The notes under the pieces: model-generated | What the model saw: the letters and a program-made list of their open reading frames with translations, nothing else | Databases searched by the model: none | What the model was told of the DNA's origin: nothing | Translations under genes and position numbers: made by a program | Origin: Nepenthes gracilis | Lineage: Eukaryota > Streptophyta > Magnoliopsida > Caryophyllales > Nepenthaceae | NCBI GenBank assembly: GCA_033239525.1 | Contig: BSYO01000026.1 | Location: 8,914,371-8,978,370, forward strand | Direction of reading: 5' to 3' | DNA: 64,000 bases | Shown here: positions 12,401 through 24,608 of the stretch, one piece after another | Layout of the letters: every line of letters starts with the position of its first letter | How positions within the stretch are numbered: the first letter of the stretch is position 1

Positions 12401-14989
12401 GAATCAGTTTCATGCCTCTAGAATTTGTATAAGAGACACGTGAAGAAGAGAGGAAAAAATAAGAGGGAAACTGTGAGGGAAAAAGGGAAGGAGAACCAAA
12501 AGAAAAGGAATGGAAACTGAGAGAGAACCGAAGGCAGTAAGAGAAGGGAAAAAGGATTCAACTAAAATTTGGCAAGTGTATTCAAAATCTTTTCTTCCAT
12601 TGCTGCTATTTATTGTTAAATTCCTTAAGTATTATTGCTCTAATATTTAAATTGCCTAATGATTTTGGTCATATCATTATTTTAGCATGAAGTATACTCG
12701 GCTGAAATGTTGAACAAAAAATTAGTAGCTGAACTAGCTACTATAACTTGGCTGAACCGGCTACCAAATAGTCTCCAAACCAGCTCAAATTCAGTGACTA
12801 ATGAGCTAAGCCTATTAGTGATGCTGTGAAAATTCGGCTTATGAAAATAGGCCGAATCAGTCACTGAACCGAGTCTCACTTCAGCAATAGGACTGACCAC
12901 AGCAACCATGCTGTTATTAGAAATTAAAGCCTATGAATCGTGTCCCAAATTGGCTAAACCGGTAGTCATATTGACTTAAATACGTTGTGGTGATCTTAAA
13001 ATGTCACGCTATAAAAATGGGCCCTAAACTAGTCATGAACCAATCACCAAACTAGAGGTAGAATCCAGCTACAGCAGAAAACGCTGACATAGAATCTCCA
13101 GTTATAATTTTAACCCGAACCGGCTGGAATATCAACTTGAATCGGCCATAAACCGGATAAATTCTTAATAATGAGTCTCTTATATGTAAGAAGACTCCTT
13201 AGACTAGTCATGAACTGACCTCGAATAGGCTGTAAAACCAACAATAATAGATCCGGCCCTTTGTATCCATGCTAATGTTAAATTTGACAGTTTGCAAAAA
13301 ATTTATCGAACCGGACCCAAACCGGCTGAATCGGCAGCCGGCCCAACTAAAGTATAATGTATTGAGGCTAATCTATCTACCAATGAATCGGCCACCTAAA
13401 ATCTTTTGAAATGATTACTGAACCAGGCCCCTAAATAGTGCCAAAATCGGCTAACAGCATCCCAGTGGATGCTGGAATTGGGGCTACTAAACCGGCCAGC
13501 TTCTCTTCCCAAACCAATTGAAACGACATCCAAATTACCTAAAATATCAAGAAATAATGTAAAGTACCAACCGGTAAAAATATATCTCAAGTCAACCCCA
13601 GAATCGGGCCTTAAACCAGCAAGATGAATCGGTCGACATGTGATGAAATTTTTAGCTAATGGACATGCCTTGAACCATTAAACCGGTTCATCAAACTGGT
13701 TTACAAATGATGAAAATTAAGAGTAAAAATCAGTATGGACCTTGAATCGGCCATTAAATCGGTCATGAACCAATAGCCGAGCTCTTAAGTAATTGTGCTA
13801 TAATTGGATTGACGAAATCAACCTATGTTGGCCCAAACTAACTACAAAATTGACAACCAAATTAGTCGAATATATCACATATCAAATTTAAATTTTTAAC
13901 ATATATAAAATTCTAAAGTTAAGCTACTAAATTGGTCAATGCATTGATTTCTATCATGAATTATGTTTGTTACTAATTATCACATTTTATGGTCATATGT
14001 TTCGATATTATGAAAATTTTATATAGAAACTTTATAAGTTCTAAGAATGACAATTATTTTCTCCCGAAATGAAAAAAATTAAAGAAAAAGTATTTAGAAT
14101 ATGGTAAAAGCTTTGATATGATGTTTTGAAAAATGGGTTAAGAAACTGGACAAAGAAATTATTTCAGTAGGTGATATTTTCTAACATACCTTAGGATATT
14201 ACAATGAAAACTCAAAGACTACCTATTGCCATGGGAAAACTTTTTACAGCAAAAGTTTTATGACCCCGTATACTAGATTAAAAGTATACCGCTCACCTTT
14301 GGGTGCTAAATAGAAGGGTCTAGTCTTAAATTGTATAGAAGTATGCACAATCATTTCCTCGATCGACCGCTCCATTAGTTGGTAAGGTTTATTAGCCATA
14401 ATTCTTAAAGACAAATGATAAAGAGATAAATGATAATTAAGATTAAAAAAAGCAAAGGTTTAAGAAGACAAAAGTTAATGCATGTTTTATATGATTTTTA
14501 TTCATCTGATAAATTTATTTTTATTTTTAAGTATAAATGTACATGTCATTATTATATATATTTTATTGAGTATTTATCTTACTTTCTTATTATTTTTCGA
14601 ACCCTTCAGATGACAATCACGAGTTAGTACTGGATGAGCAGAAGTAAAGATAAAAGTGGTTTACACTTGTATATTTATGTATTTTGATAAAAATGTAGCG
14701 GATGTATGAAACCATATAATTGATCTTGTAATGAAATGAACATGATTTGTTATGCTTCCACAATTAATTATTGTGGACATTATTTATACTTCTGCGAGAC
14801 TTTATGGTAATGAGTTTTGTACTTTGTAAGTATCTCTAGAGACTCTGATACTATATTTTATTCGTATAGTGTTGGAGCCACTTATGATGTGACAATCATA
14901 TAAATCCTGTGTATAATGGTTATATATTTTGTAGACTTATACATAATATGACGTATCATTATGTGTAAATGAGGTCGTGGGACGTGACA
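12400..14989 (+). repeat. Probable large LTR block, plus orientation
   Basis: The segment 14,260-14,400 is the reverse complement of about 7,690-7,830 in the LTR at 7,004-9,642, including the shared GATCGA and ACTTCTA-ACAAT strings. The order of landmarks also matches: a GA-rich leader near 12,450-12,560, an AACCGG-rich middle, a GCTTCC string and a GACGTGACA end at 14,989. The left boundary is a guess. No genes are seen inside. Confidence 0.35.
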
Positions 14990-15099
14990 AAAAGGAAACC
15001 GCTATAACATGCAAGCCCAGCCTTGGAATAGACGCAAAAAAAAATAAATAAATAAAGAAGGAAAGCCCTCCCTCTAGAAACTACAACAGTTCTCTAAGA

Positions 15100-17060
15100 A
15101 CTGCATATTTCAACTGGGAGAGGGAGGCCACCACAAAACCTGTAAGGTACGGATATCTAAAATATAGTTAGTCCAAGAAATTAATTGGTATGATAAGGTT
15201 TGGGATAAGTAAAATTGAGAGAAGTAAGAAATTTTCCTTAGTGCTGCAAGCAATAGAATTGGGCTCGCTGCTGGCTCGAGCCCAGCAGCGAGCACAAAAA
15301 GCAGATTGCTTCAAAAAGAGGCTCGCACGCCGCTCGCTCAAGTGAGCTAGAGGGGGCCGAATCTAATGCATGTGCGCTCACCGCGTACTCGCTAAGCGCT
15401 CCAGCGTGAGCGAGCTGGAGGGGGCCGAATCCAGTGCCTGTGCGCTTGCCGCGTACCCGCTCAGCGCTCCAGTGCAAGCGCGATTTTTTCCACCGACCTG
15501 ACTTCGTTTTTGTTATAAAAGGAAAGGGGGAGAAGAATAAGGGCACGACCACGAAGAACAGCAAAGAGGAAGGAGGAGAAAGAAATGGGGAATGGATTCT
15601 TCACCAATTTCAATCCAATTAGAGTAAGAAAAACGGTAGATCGGGTAAAGGCAAGTGTATTTCCAATTTTATTTTTCATTTTTACCGCATTTTGACATCT
15701 CTATCTTGATATTTATGTTCCAAAACCCTCACCCCCTAAGCTTTGTCACAAATAATGCATGTTTCTCATAATTTCTTGGTTAGATTTTGTGTATATATAT
15801 GATTATTATGAATTGCGGCTTCGATTTCATGGTTGACTTACGTTTTGTATTCATTTTATGTCCGGACAGTTTATTGCAAACCGTAACTCGAAAATTTGAG
15901 GATGTTTGGTTCTAAACTTTTGAGAAATGTAATAAAAAGGTTATTTGATCTATTGTTAAGGTTGTTGGACAATTTTTATCTGAAGCTTTGAAAAAGACTA
16001 CATTGTTAGACTTTCTGAGAGTATTCTGAACCATTTGTAAAATTATTTGTAAGAGTTTGATTTGGCCTTTGAGGCATGATGAGTTAAGATTAAGGGATTA
16101 AGAACATGCATACCTTCAATTAAGTAAATTAATAAGAAATCGGATTTAGGACTGTCGTACAGTCAGGTAAGGTTCTTCAACATGCCTTAAAATGAGGATG
16201 ACTCTGTCCATGGAGTAATACGTGGTCCACCTCTCCTTGGGACATTAAATTGGGAGGATAGATACTTTTGAATTTAAAATATTGAGAAATGAGTTCATTT
16301 GGATTTTGGCATTGGATTGTATGGAGTGAATACAATCTATCCGCAATTATTCGCTCCTTTAACTAGTTAGGTCTACTAGTTTGAATCTCTTCAAATAATA
16401 AAGTTGAATTTGAAGAATAAGTAAAGTTTGAATTTGGTTTATGACTTCTGACATGCTTTCATAATAATTAATGATTTTCACATTTTTCCATATAACTTTT
16501 GTTCTTTGATATTCGCATGGATTTGTTTTCATTGTAATTATATATTGTATAAAAAAATTTATTTGTATGCTTTTATAGTACCTTGTTGGGTTTCAGCTTA
16601 CGCTTTTATTTTTCCCTCCAAATGAGACCTTAGAGTTGCTATCCGATAAGAAAGAATAAAAAAATGGTTTAGCTAAAGAAGCCTTGAGAAGATCTGAAGC
16701 CTTTTGAAGAATCTTTTAGGAGTTTAATAATAGTGAATGTAAATAACTAATTTTGTGGATGAAATTTATATATTTACAATCATGGCATATTATATTTTAT
16801 GTTGGGTTACTGTTTTTGCTTTTGCAGGATTACCTTATGAATTGAGTTCTGCTTCCGCAATCTGATTTTTTATTTGTACAAATCCTAGTTGGCATCTCCC
16901 TTTTGAACCGATATAGTAGATAGGATGTGTTGTCTTGGAGCCATAGATGAATATAGCGTTTTATTGATCCTATGTTTGTATATTGAATGAATGTGGAAGT
17001 TATTTATCTGTGTTTGTCTAAGTTATAAAAAATACAGGTTGTTTGTATGGGTTATGTCTA
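15100..17060 (+). repeat. Probable LTR with TATA promoter
   Basis: A GC-rich, palindrome-laden region (15,240-15,480) precedes a TATA box (TATAAAA, 15,514-15,520), a GA-rich leader and an AAGTGTATTTCC string. This order is shared with the large LTRs at 7,004-9,642 and 22,204-24,248. A GCTTCCGCAATCTG string near 16,850 parallels GCTTCCGCAGGTTC in the 7,004 LTR read on the minus strand. The ends are not defined. Frames inside are non-coding by appearance. Confidence 0.35.
15343..15478. repeat. 68-bp tandem duplication in LTR promoter region
   Basis: The word GGGGGCCGAATC occurs at 15,352 and 15,420. It is followed in both by TGTGCGCT, CCGCGTAC, CGCT-AGCGCTCCAG and AGCG strings. Two units lie directly upstream of the TATA box, as enhancer-type LTR repeats often do. 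Confidence 0.75.
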
Positions 17061-17691
17061 ATTTTAGAGAAAACTTTGCCAATTTTCTATAAATATTTAT
17101 ATTATTTGAGCATTAGTTTATTTGATATTGACGAATATTATTGAAAAAAAAAGAGAATAAAAATCCGCTCCATCTCAAAACCTGTCCGCCAAAACTTACT
17201 ATAGTCACCTAGACTGTGATTATGGAAGCATTGTCACGGCAAGGCCTATCGCGACTATAACGACCTGGTTTTCATGCAGACGTTAAAAAGGAAAATCAAG
17301 GCAGCTTCTCAGATAAAAAGAGGTAACCAAGGCAGTCTTCAAGTGTATCCTTAAATATTGACTTCAGATGTTGGGGAAGAACTCCTACCAACTCTGGTTT
17401 GTTGCAGTGAAGGCTCCATTTTGGCTCTGGACAGACAAAACACAAAGCAATGCAAATGACGTTTCATGATGCAAAGCAATGAGAGCCCAGCCATTTATAA
17501 CTGAGAGGAGTGCTCAAATGGGATTAGATCCAGAGAGAAAATAAATCACAAGTATTGATGATAGAGAATTAAATCCTGCCAAACAAAACCTCATATCAGT
17601 AAAATATTTGGGAAAGGAACGCATATTGAAGAATTTGCAACTGTCGTTCCATCTTGGGAGTTGAAATTCAAACCTTCCATCATGGGGCTAC

Positions 17692-18186
17692 TGATGAGTT
17701 TAGCCCGGCACGACCCGACCCTAGTAAAATATTTTTCACAACTTTAAAAATAGAATACTCAAGGTTGGCGGAGACTCAAACATAATTTGAAACTCAACCT
17801 GATACTCGAATCATTCTCTTCTCCCTTTTCCCTCTTTCTCTTCTTTTTTTATTGTGTCGGCACCATCTAGGCTTCAAAATTGCACGTGATTTACTATAAA
17901 ATGTGTAAATATATTTTTATACAGCAAATTCGGTCTCCAAACGTGGGGTCGATGCCTCAGGCACGCCTCAAGTATGCACCTTCTGCTTTCGGCACTTCGG
18001 GTGTCCCTTAGGTATGCCTCAGGTGCTCACCTACTAAAAAGACACTCATGTAGACAACAGGCACATGTCATGCACCAGTCTATAATTTTTCTCCAAATCA
18101 GTACGATACATGTGTGTCCTTATCTGAGCTACTAAACAATACATTAATGGGTGTTGGCCTACACGGGAGTGACTCATAACCAAATA
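17692..18186 (-). repeat. 3' LTR remnant of the nested Copia (U3/R only)
   Basis: It is co-linear with 26,817-27,285: shared words include TTTAAAAATAG-ATAC, GGCACCATCTAGG / GCGCCCTCTAGG, GTGATTTAC, TTTTTATAC, CAAGTATGCACCTTCT and GTACATGTGTGTCCTTAT. Minus-strand TATAAAAATA is the TATA box in both. The U5 part seen at 24,273 in the partner LTR is missing here. Confidence 0.65.
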
Positions 18187-18194
18187 AACTTTCC

Positions 18195-21100
18195 GTCACG
18201 ACTATGTGGGGGCAATCATCGTCATCCCGTCAATGATTTGGCAAGCTTCTAGCTTTCTTCTCTACAACACTTTGGTTATTATGTCCGATCCATTCTCCTT
18301 GATCTTGACATTGTCAAGCGTCAATAACTCTGAGTTAACAATATTCTACACCCAATGATATCTCACATAAATGTCCTTCAATTTGGAATAAAATAACAAG
18401 TTTTAGTAAAGGTAAATTGCACTTTAATTGTCACAAAGTAGCACATATCATTCTTACTTCAAGCCAAGTTCTTGGATGCATTTCTTTATCCACAGCAGCT
18501 CCTTACTTGCCTCCATCATAGCAATAAATTTTACTTTTGTGGTAGAGAGAACAACACACTTTTGCAATATTGATTGCCAAGAAATTATTTCTCTCATAAA
18601 CATGACTAAATATTTCAAGGTGAACTTTTGAGAGTTGACATCACGTGCTATGTTGGCATCGGTATACTTAACCAGAAGTGGCTTGTCACTTCTAAAACAC
18701 AAGTATAACTTGGAAGTTCTTGGAGATAGCTCAATATCCATTTCACCGCAAACCAATACTCCTTATTAGGATTTGACAAAAAATTGTTAACCATTCCAAC
18801 AGTATTAGTAACATCCGGTCTCGTACACACCATAGCATATATCAAACTACCAACGAGTAAAGAATAGGGTACGCCTCTCATGCTTACCTTTTCATCATCC
18901 ATGGAAGGGTATTGCTGGTTGCTCACTTCAAAATAATTGGCCAACAGAGTGCTCACTAGCTTTGGATTCTTTATATTGAAATGGTGAAGCACTTTCTCCG
19001 CATAGATATTCTCAATTTTCATGCCATGCGGTCCCAAAATATTCTTATACTTAGAATTTGCTTCACCGGCCTCAAATCCTTTATGGCAAATGACTTCTTA
19101 AGTTATTGTTTCAATCCATTGATCCGGAAGGTATTTTGCCCAATAATGTGCATATCATTCACATAGAGTAGGTGAATAATGAAACTATCTTTGAAAAACC
19201 TCTGAACAAAGATATAATTGTTTGAAATAGTCTTCCGATAACCTTGATTCACCATAATAGACTCGAATTTCTTGTACCATTGCCTCATATTCTGCTTCAA
19301 TCCGTATAGGCTTTTTTTTCAAATGACCAATAAAGTTCCCTCCCCTCAACTTAAAATCCCTGCAGTTGCTCCGTATATGTCTTCTCCTCAATGTCACCAT
19401 GAAAAAATATTGTTCACATATACAATTGTTTCACTTCCAAATCAAGAACAACAGCCAATCCAAACACTACCCATATTGAAGAGATTTTCACAATTGAGGT
19501 AAAAATCTGCTCAAAATCAATCCTCTTCCACTAATTGAAGCCTTTCAAAACTAACCTTACTTTGTACCTTGGTTGTCAGCTATTCTCATTAGCCTTCAAG
19601 TGGTAAATCTATTTGTTCTTCAATGCTCGCCTGCCCTTCGGTAGCTTTGTCAACTTGAATGTGTGATTTTCCTACAATAATTTTATTTCATCTTGTATAG
19701 ATTCCATCCACTATGCTTTATGCTTGTCCTCCATAACTTCATCAAAGCTTTTAGGCTCTCCCCCATCGGTAGGTAACACATACTCATTAGCCGATAGACG
19801 AATAGAGGACCTTCAATCTCTCATGGATCGTTAGAGAGAAATAGTCTCGGCAAGTTCAATAATACCATAAGGAATAGCATCATTCTCATCATCGCGCATA
19901 GGAGTCCCATGGTCTTCTTCCTCCTCGACATTACCTTGATCATCATCTTTATTACAAATAGGCACCGATATCAAGGACTCAAGATTTGTATCACAAGCTT
20001 GAATATTGTTGTTATTGGAGGCAATCTTTGCCGCTTTGCCAATTTCTTTAATTATCTCATCCTCAACGAATACTATATTCCTTGATCTGACAAGTTTTTT
20101 TTTCTATCGAATTATAGAACTGATATCCCAACTCATCTTATCACTAGCTGAAAATGATGAACTGCCTTGTCTTCAACTCTAGTTTTGACCTCTTGTCCTT
20201 AAGGATGTGGACAAAGAACTTGCACCTGAACACGTACGAGTAGTCATAGGACACCTCCTTTTTAGACAACACATTCACTAGGACTTCTCTATTTAGTACA
20301 CTACTTGGTAATAGGTTGATTACGTGAGTCACAGCATTAAAGGCTTCCCTCCAAAATGAACCGGGGAGTTTTTCCTCCAAAAGCATACGGCGAACTCTCT
20401 CCATTGACATCCTATTAATCCATTCAGTAATATCATTCAGCTATGGTGTCTTCAATGAAGTCCTTTGGAGTCAAATTTTATGAGACCGACAATATGTATT
20501 AAATGTTCTAATATACTTACCACAATTGTCAGTTCGATTGCACTTCAACTTCTTACCCATTTGCCTCTCAACTAATGCATGAAATTGTTCAAAGACGTCA
20601 AAGGTCTGATCCTTCGGCCTCAACGGATACACCCACAACTTTTTTAAACAATTGTCAATAAATATAATGAAATATAGTGCTCCTCCGAGTGTCTTTACCT
20701 TAAAAGAGCCACATATGTCAGTGTTAACCAATTCAAAAAGATTAGCCTTTCTTGTGAATGAGTTTTCATAGAACAAAACTCACCGTTACTTCCCCGCCAT
20801 ACAATAAGAGAAAATTTTCAGCTTCACTTCCTTCACACCCCAAAGGAAGTATTTTTTAGTTAAACAATTCAGCCCTTTCTCACACATGTGGCTTAGCGAT
20901 TTGTACTACAAATTTGAAGACTTATCACTTCTAGCAACAAGCACATCTCTAGCTAAAATAGAGGCCTGCAACATATACAAGCTAAAAACTTTCTTTTCTC
21001 AGGATACTATCAGAGATCTTTTAGTCAACTTCCATACCTCTTCACAAAAAGTATTGCGAAATCCTTAATCAACTAGCTTTCCTGCTAATATCAAACTTAT

Positions 21101-22170
21101 CTGAATATTCAGGCTATATTGTACATCTCTCAGTAGCAACTTGTTCCCATTATTGATGATAAGGCATACATCACCATAACCGACAATCCGGGATGTCCAT
21201 TCGTTACCCATCATTAACACTTTAAAATCATTGGGAATATAAGACGTGAAGAATTCCCTCCATGATATGACATGGAGTGAGGCACCGTTATCGACCACTC
21301 AATTGGTTTTGTAATCCATCAAATTGATCTCTTCATCCTACTTGCATACCAACAAAAGGTTGCTTTTGGTAACAATTGAAACTCTCTCTTCATCTTAGAC
21401 CTTATCCGCTTTCTTATTATTGCCATCGGAATTTTCACGCTTGCACCTGTAATAATACTTCTTAATATGCCCCTTTTTCTCGTCGTGGTGGCACTTGAGG
21501 TTTTGGTACCTCGATCAAAACTTACTTCAACTCTCCTCCCCAAATTTAGGGTCACGCTCTTTATTTCTTTTTCGTTACTCAGAGACCAGCACTTTGGAGT
21601 GCGAAGAAAAGGAGCCTTGTAATTGATGTCTCATCTCCTTATTTAGCATGGCTCCCTTTACTATTTCTAAAGTCACCATGTCATCTGGGCCTATATTGGT
21701 AATGATGATCCGTATAACCTCTTGAGAATCTAGTAAGATAATCAACAACCACAAGCCCAACAGTTTATCATCGAATTTAATACTCATACTAGTCAACTAA
21801 TCTATACATCCTTGAAACTCGTTCAAATGATCGACAATAGATGTGCCCTCCTTATAGCTCACTTGCATTAATTTCATTAAATGGAATAATTTGTTATCGA
21901 TTTTTCATGCATAGGAGTGTCTTAAACTTCTACCACAACGTTTTTGTGTTCGTTTTATTCCAAATGTAATTGTACACGTTATTGTCTACAAATTGTCAAA
22001 TATAGCGATAACTTGTTTATATTCAACGGCCCATTCCTCCTCAAATTTTGACTCGAGCTTTTATGTAGCAAATACCAGAAGTCATTTTCACAAATAATGA
22101 ATATTTCATCTTACTCCTCGAAGTATTGTAATTTATTCCATCAAACAAACCATTTTATTTCCAACCTCTA
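18195..22170 (-). pseudogene. Tnt1-94-like Copia gag-pol, broken
   Basis: Domains are in Copia order on the minus strand. They are gag (21,575-22,170, FDDKLLGLWLL); protease (DNGASLHVISW, about 21,290, the DSGA site read as DNGA); and integrase (about 20,140-20,780, WVYPLRPKDQTFDVF and MSMERVRRMLLEEKLP). RT follows (about 19,100-19,300, catalytic YVDD read as YVND) and RNase H (18,454-18,756, ISWQSILQKCVVLSTT, ELLWIKK). Stops and frameshifts break every domain. The protein would have made cytoplasmic virus-like particles and integrated cDNA; this copy cannot. It is closely similar in order and wording to the element at 42,623-47,962. Confidence 0.85.
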
Positions 22171-22203
22171 TTGATTCAAATAAGTTGTAATACACAATAT
22201 AAA

Positions 22204-24248
22204 TATCACGAATTCGGACCAAAATAGGATTAATTAATTATAATTTAGAAAAATTAAAAACCTAAAACATTAATAAAATAATGATCAACAAATCTCAAAC
22301 CCAAATGTGACCAAAACAAATATCTACTTGACCTAATAAGACACCCATAAGATAATACCCGTACAGGATCTTATCGAATAACTGTCTGAATAATATAATA
22401 AATGACCTGCTCCACAAATATCGTAAGGGAGATGATAAACCAACATAACAACAAAACCCAATATACATGACCTAACTGTTCTCAATACACAATCATGGGT
22501 TTACGCTCGGTCAATCCCAATATCCAAAATACAACCCATGCCAACACAAAGTGAACAAATAATAATACTCACCAAAATAAACGAACGGTGACCGGATCTC
22601 ATCGAAATTCTTATAATATATCCATGCCTATGAATCGATAGGGATGAGAAATAAGAATATGAATTTAAAGTTCAGCAAGTATCAATATCATGTATTATAT
22701 ATAATAAACAAATGTGTCAGAAATCAGATGAAAGGTCCATAAATATAATCAAAACACACAAAAGGCACAATTTTGAGAAATCTAATATCCAAATTCTGAA
22801 GATAGTCACATACTCAAATCATATTTTAAATTAAAATTTAGCCCCGTCAGGATATATACTGAATAAAACAAGATCCAGAGTAAAATTACATAATCCAAAT
22901 CATATCATATCTATATAAAATGTATACAGAATAAAACAAAGTCCAAATTCAGATCATATATGAACAAACATATGTTAGAACAAAATCACATAAATCAAAA
23001 CATGTTTTGGAACAAATCACATATCCAAATGTATGAGATTGACCAAATCTCAATCATGGGCAAGCATGCGCATCTCAAATTAAATTTCAAATACAAATCC
23101 ATATAGAAATATAAGTCATGTACAAAATTGAAAAACCAAAGACCAACAGATCAATTTGAAGAAAGGTTACACATACTCCCGATAATTTTAAACCAGATTA
23201 ACCACCATTTAGACCTATGGGTAGGGATATATATATACTCTATCTATAAGGAACATACATGTTATTTTTTTCCACCCAAGACGTTGGGTGCAATTATTAA
23301 ATTTAGCATATATATTAGGACATCTAAATATATTAGTTTCTATTCGATTAGTTTATAATGGTTCTCTTTAAAATACAAATGAGGTGGGACATCTACAAAC
23401 AAAACATTTTCCTGTCAACGAAGAAGGGAGTCACAAATATTTTCCCATCGGAAACAAATCTCTCCCCATTAGGAGAGGGTTACATATCACATATCGAACC
23501 ATATCACAAAAGTAGAGACCTGAATTCCCAAGCAACAATACATGAGCAATAATGCATGGTCCGTGCAAATTTTTATTATTTTTCATACAAATATACAGAT
23601 ACATAAATATACAGTATTGAATATTTACCCATTTTTTATAAAAATAAAATAAAACACTCAAATACTAACAAAACTCAAACAAAACCCCCAAACAATCAGT
23701 AAAAATAATATCATATATAAAAGAAACATTTGGGCTAAATAAAAATAGTATGTATGAATATTAAACATTTAGAATATATACAAAACTTATTAGATGTGAA
23801 AATAGACTAAGGATAGGATTTAAAAATACTTATCTCAATATTATACCAAATAGATTTGATAAAATGATATTCCAAACTATTACTCTTCTTCTTCCTCTCT
23901 CTTCTTCCTTCTCCTTCCTCTCTCTTCTCTCTTCCTTCTCTCACACAAAATGACGAACAGTGCCCTACAGCCGCTTATATAGCCCAAATGGCACTTAAAT
24001 GCCACTCAGACATACTTCGAGCGTTAAACTCTTAAAAAATGGCACTTGAGCACGGCTCTTGGGTGCACATTGAGCGCTAACCCATGGCATTCTATGCTTT
24101 AAGCGCCACTCGAGCGTGCGGCAAGTGCTACTAGGATGCTTTGAAATCCTTTAAATTTTCACAATATACAACTAATTCTATTGCATCCAAAATTTCCAAA
24201 TAAAATATAATGCCAAGATAAATCGAAGGAAAACCAGACATTATAACA
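22204..24248 (-). repeat. Large solo LTR inserted between Copia PBS and gag
   Basis: This 2.0-kb block sits exactly between the Copia primer-binding site (24,258-24,270) and the start of gag, where a Copia element normally has only a short leader. Its inner part parallels the block at 24,609-26,765 (GTTGGGTGCAATTATTAAATTTA and CACAAATATTTTC with small changes). Minus-strand GCTATATAAGCGG (about 23,975) is a TATA box followed by a GA-rich leader. The ends are TATCACG and TTATAACA. The flanking 5-mers (ATAAA, AATAA) do not match cleanly. Confidence 0.55.
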
Positions 24249-24257
24249 AATAATCAT

Positions 24258-24420
24258 GCCTCTAATACCACTTGTTAGAACCGATACCACTTACTTGAAC
24301 GTCAAAGAAACAATCAATAATATATAATAAGCAAATAACAATTACAAATAATGAAATGATATACAACTTTTACGTTGAAAATCCTCTTAATAATGAGAGG
24401 AAAAAACCACAATGGTCATC
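24258..24420 (-). repeat. Copia primer-binding site and 5' LTR U5 end
   Basis: On the minus strand, ...GGTTCTAACA ends the LTR at 24,273 and is followed by AGTGGTATTAGAGGC, matching the initiator-Met primer-binding consensus with one transition. The preceding U5 (AAGAGGATTTTCAACGTAAAAG) is matched in the plus-strand LTR at 43,110-43,170 (AAGAGTTTTCACGTAAAAATT). Confidence 0.7.
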
Positions 24421-24608
24421 CTATCCATCATGTCACTCATGCAACATCATAACCAAATAATCGATTTTTTGATCCCAACCTAAACCTCCACAATCCAAAT
24501 TTCTATTATCTGCCATAGGCAATTCTTATCATGCAAAATATTTAATTGATTATTCGCCGAAAATGGCCCAAAATACCTCTCCTTATGACTTTTCTTTGAT
24601 ATCATTTC

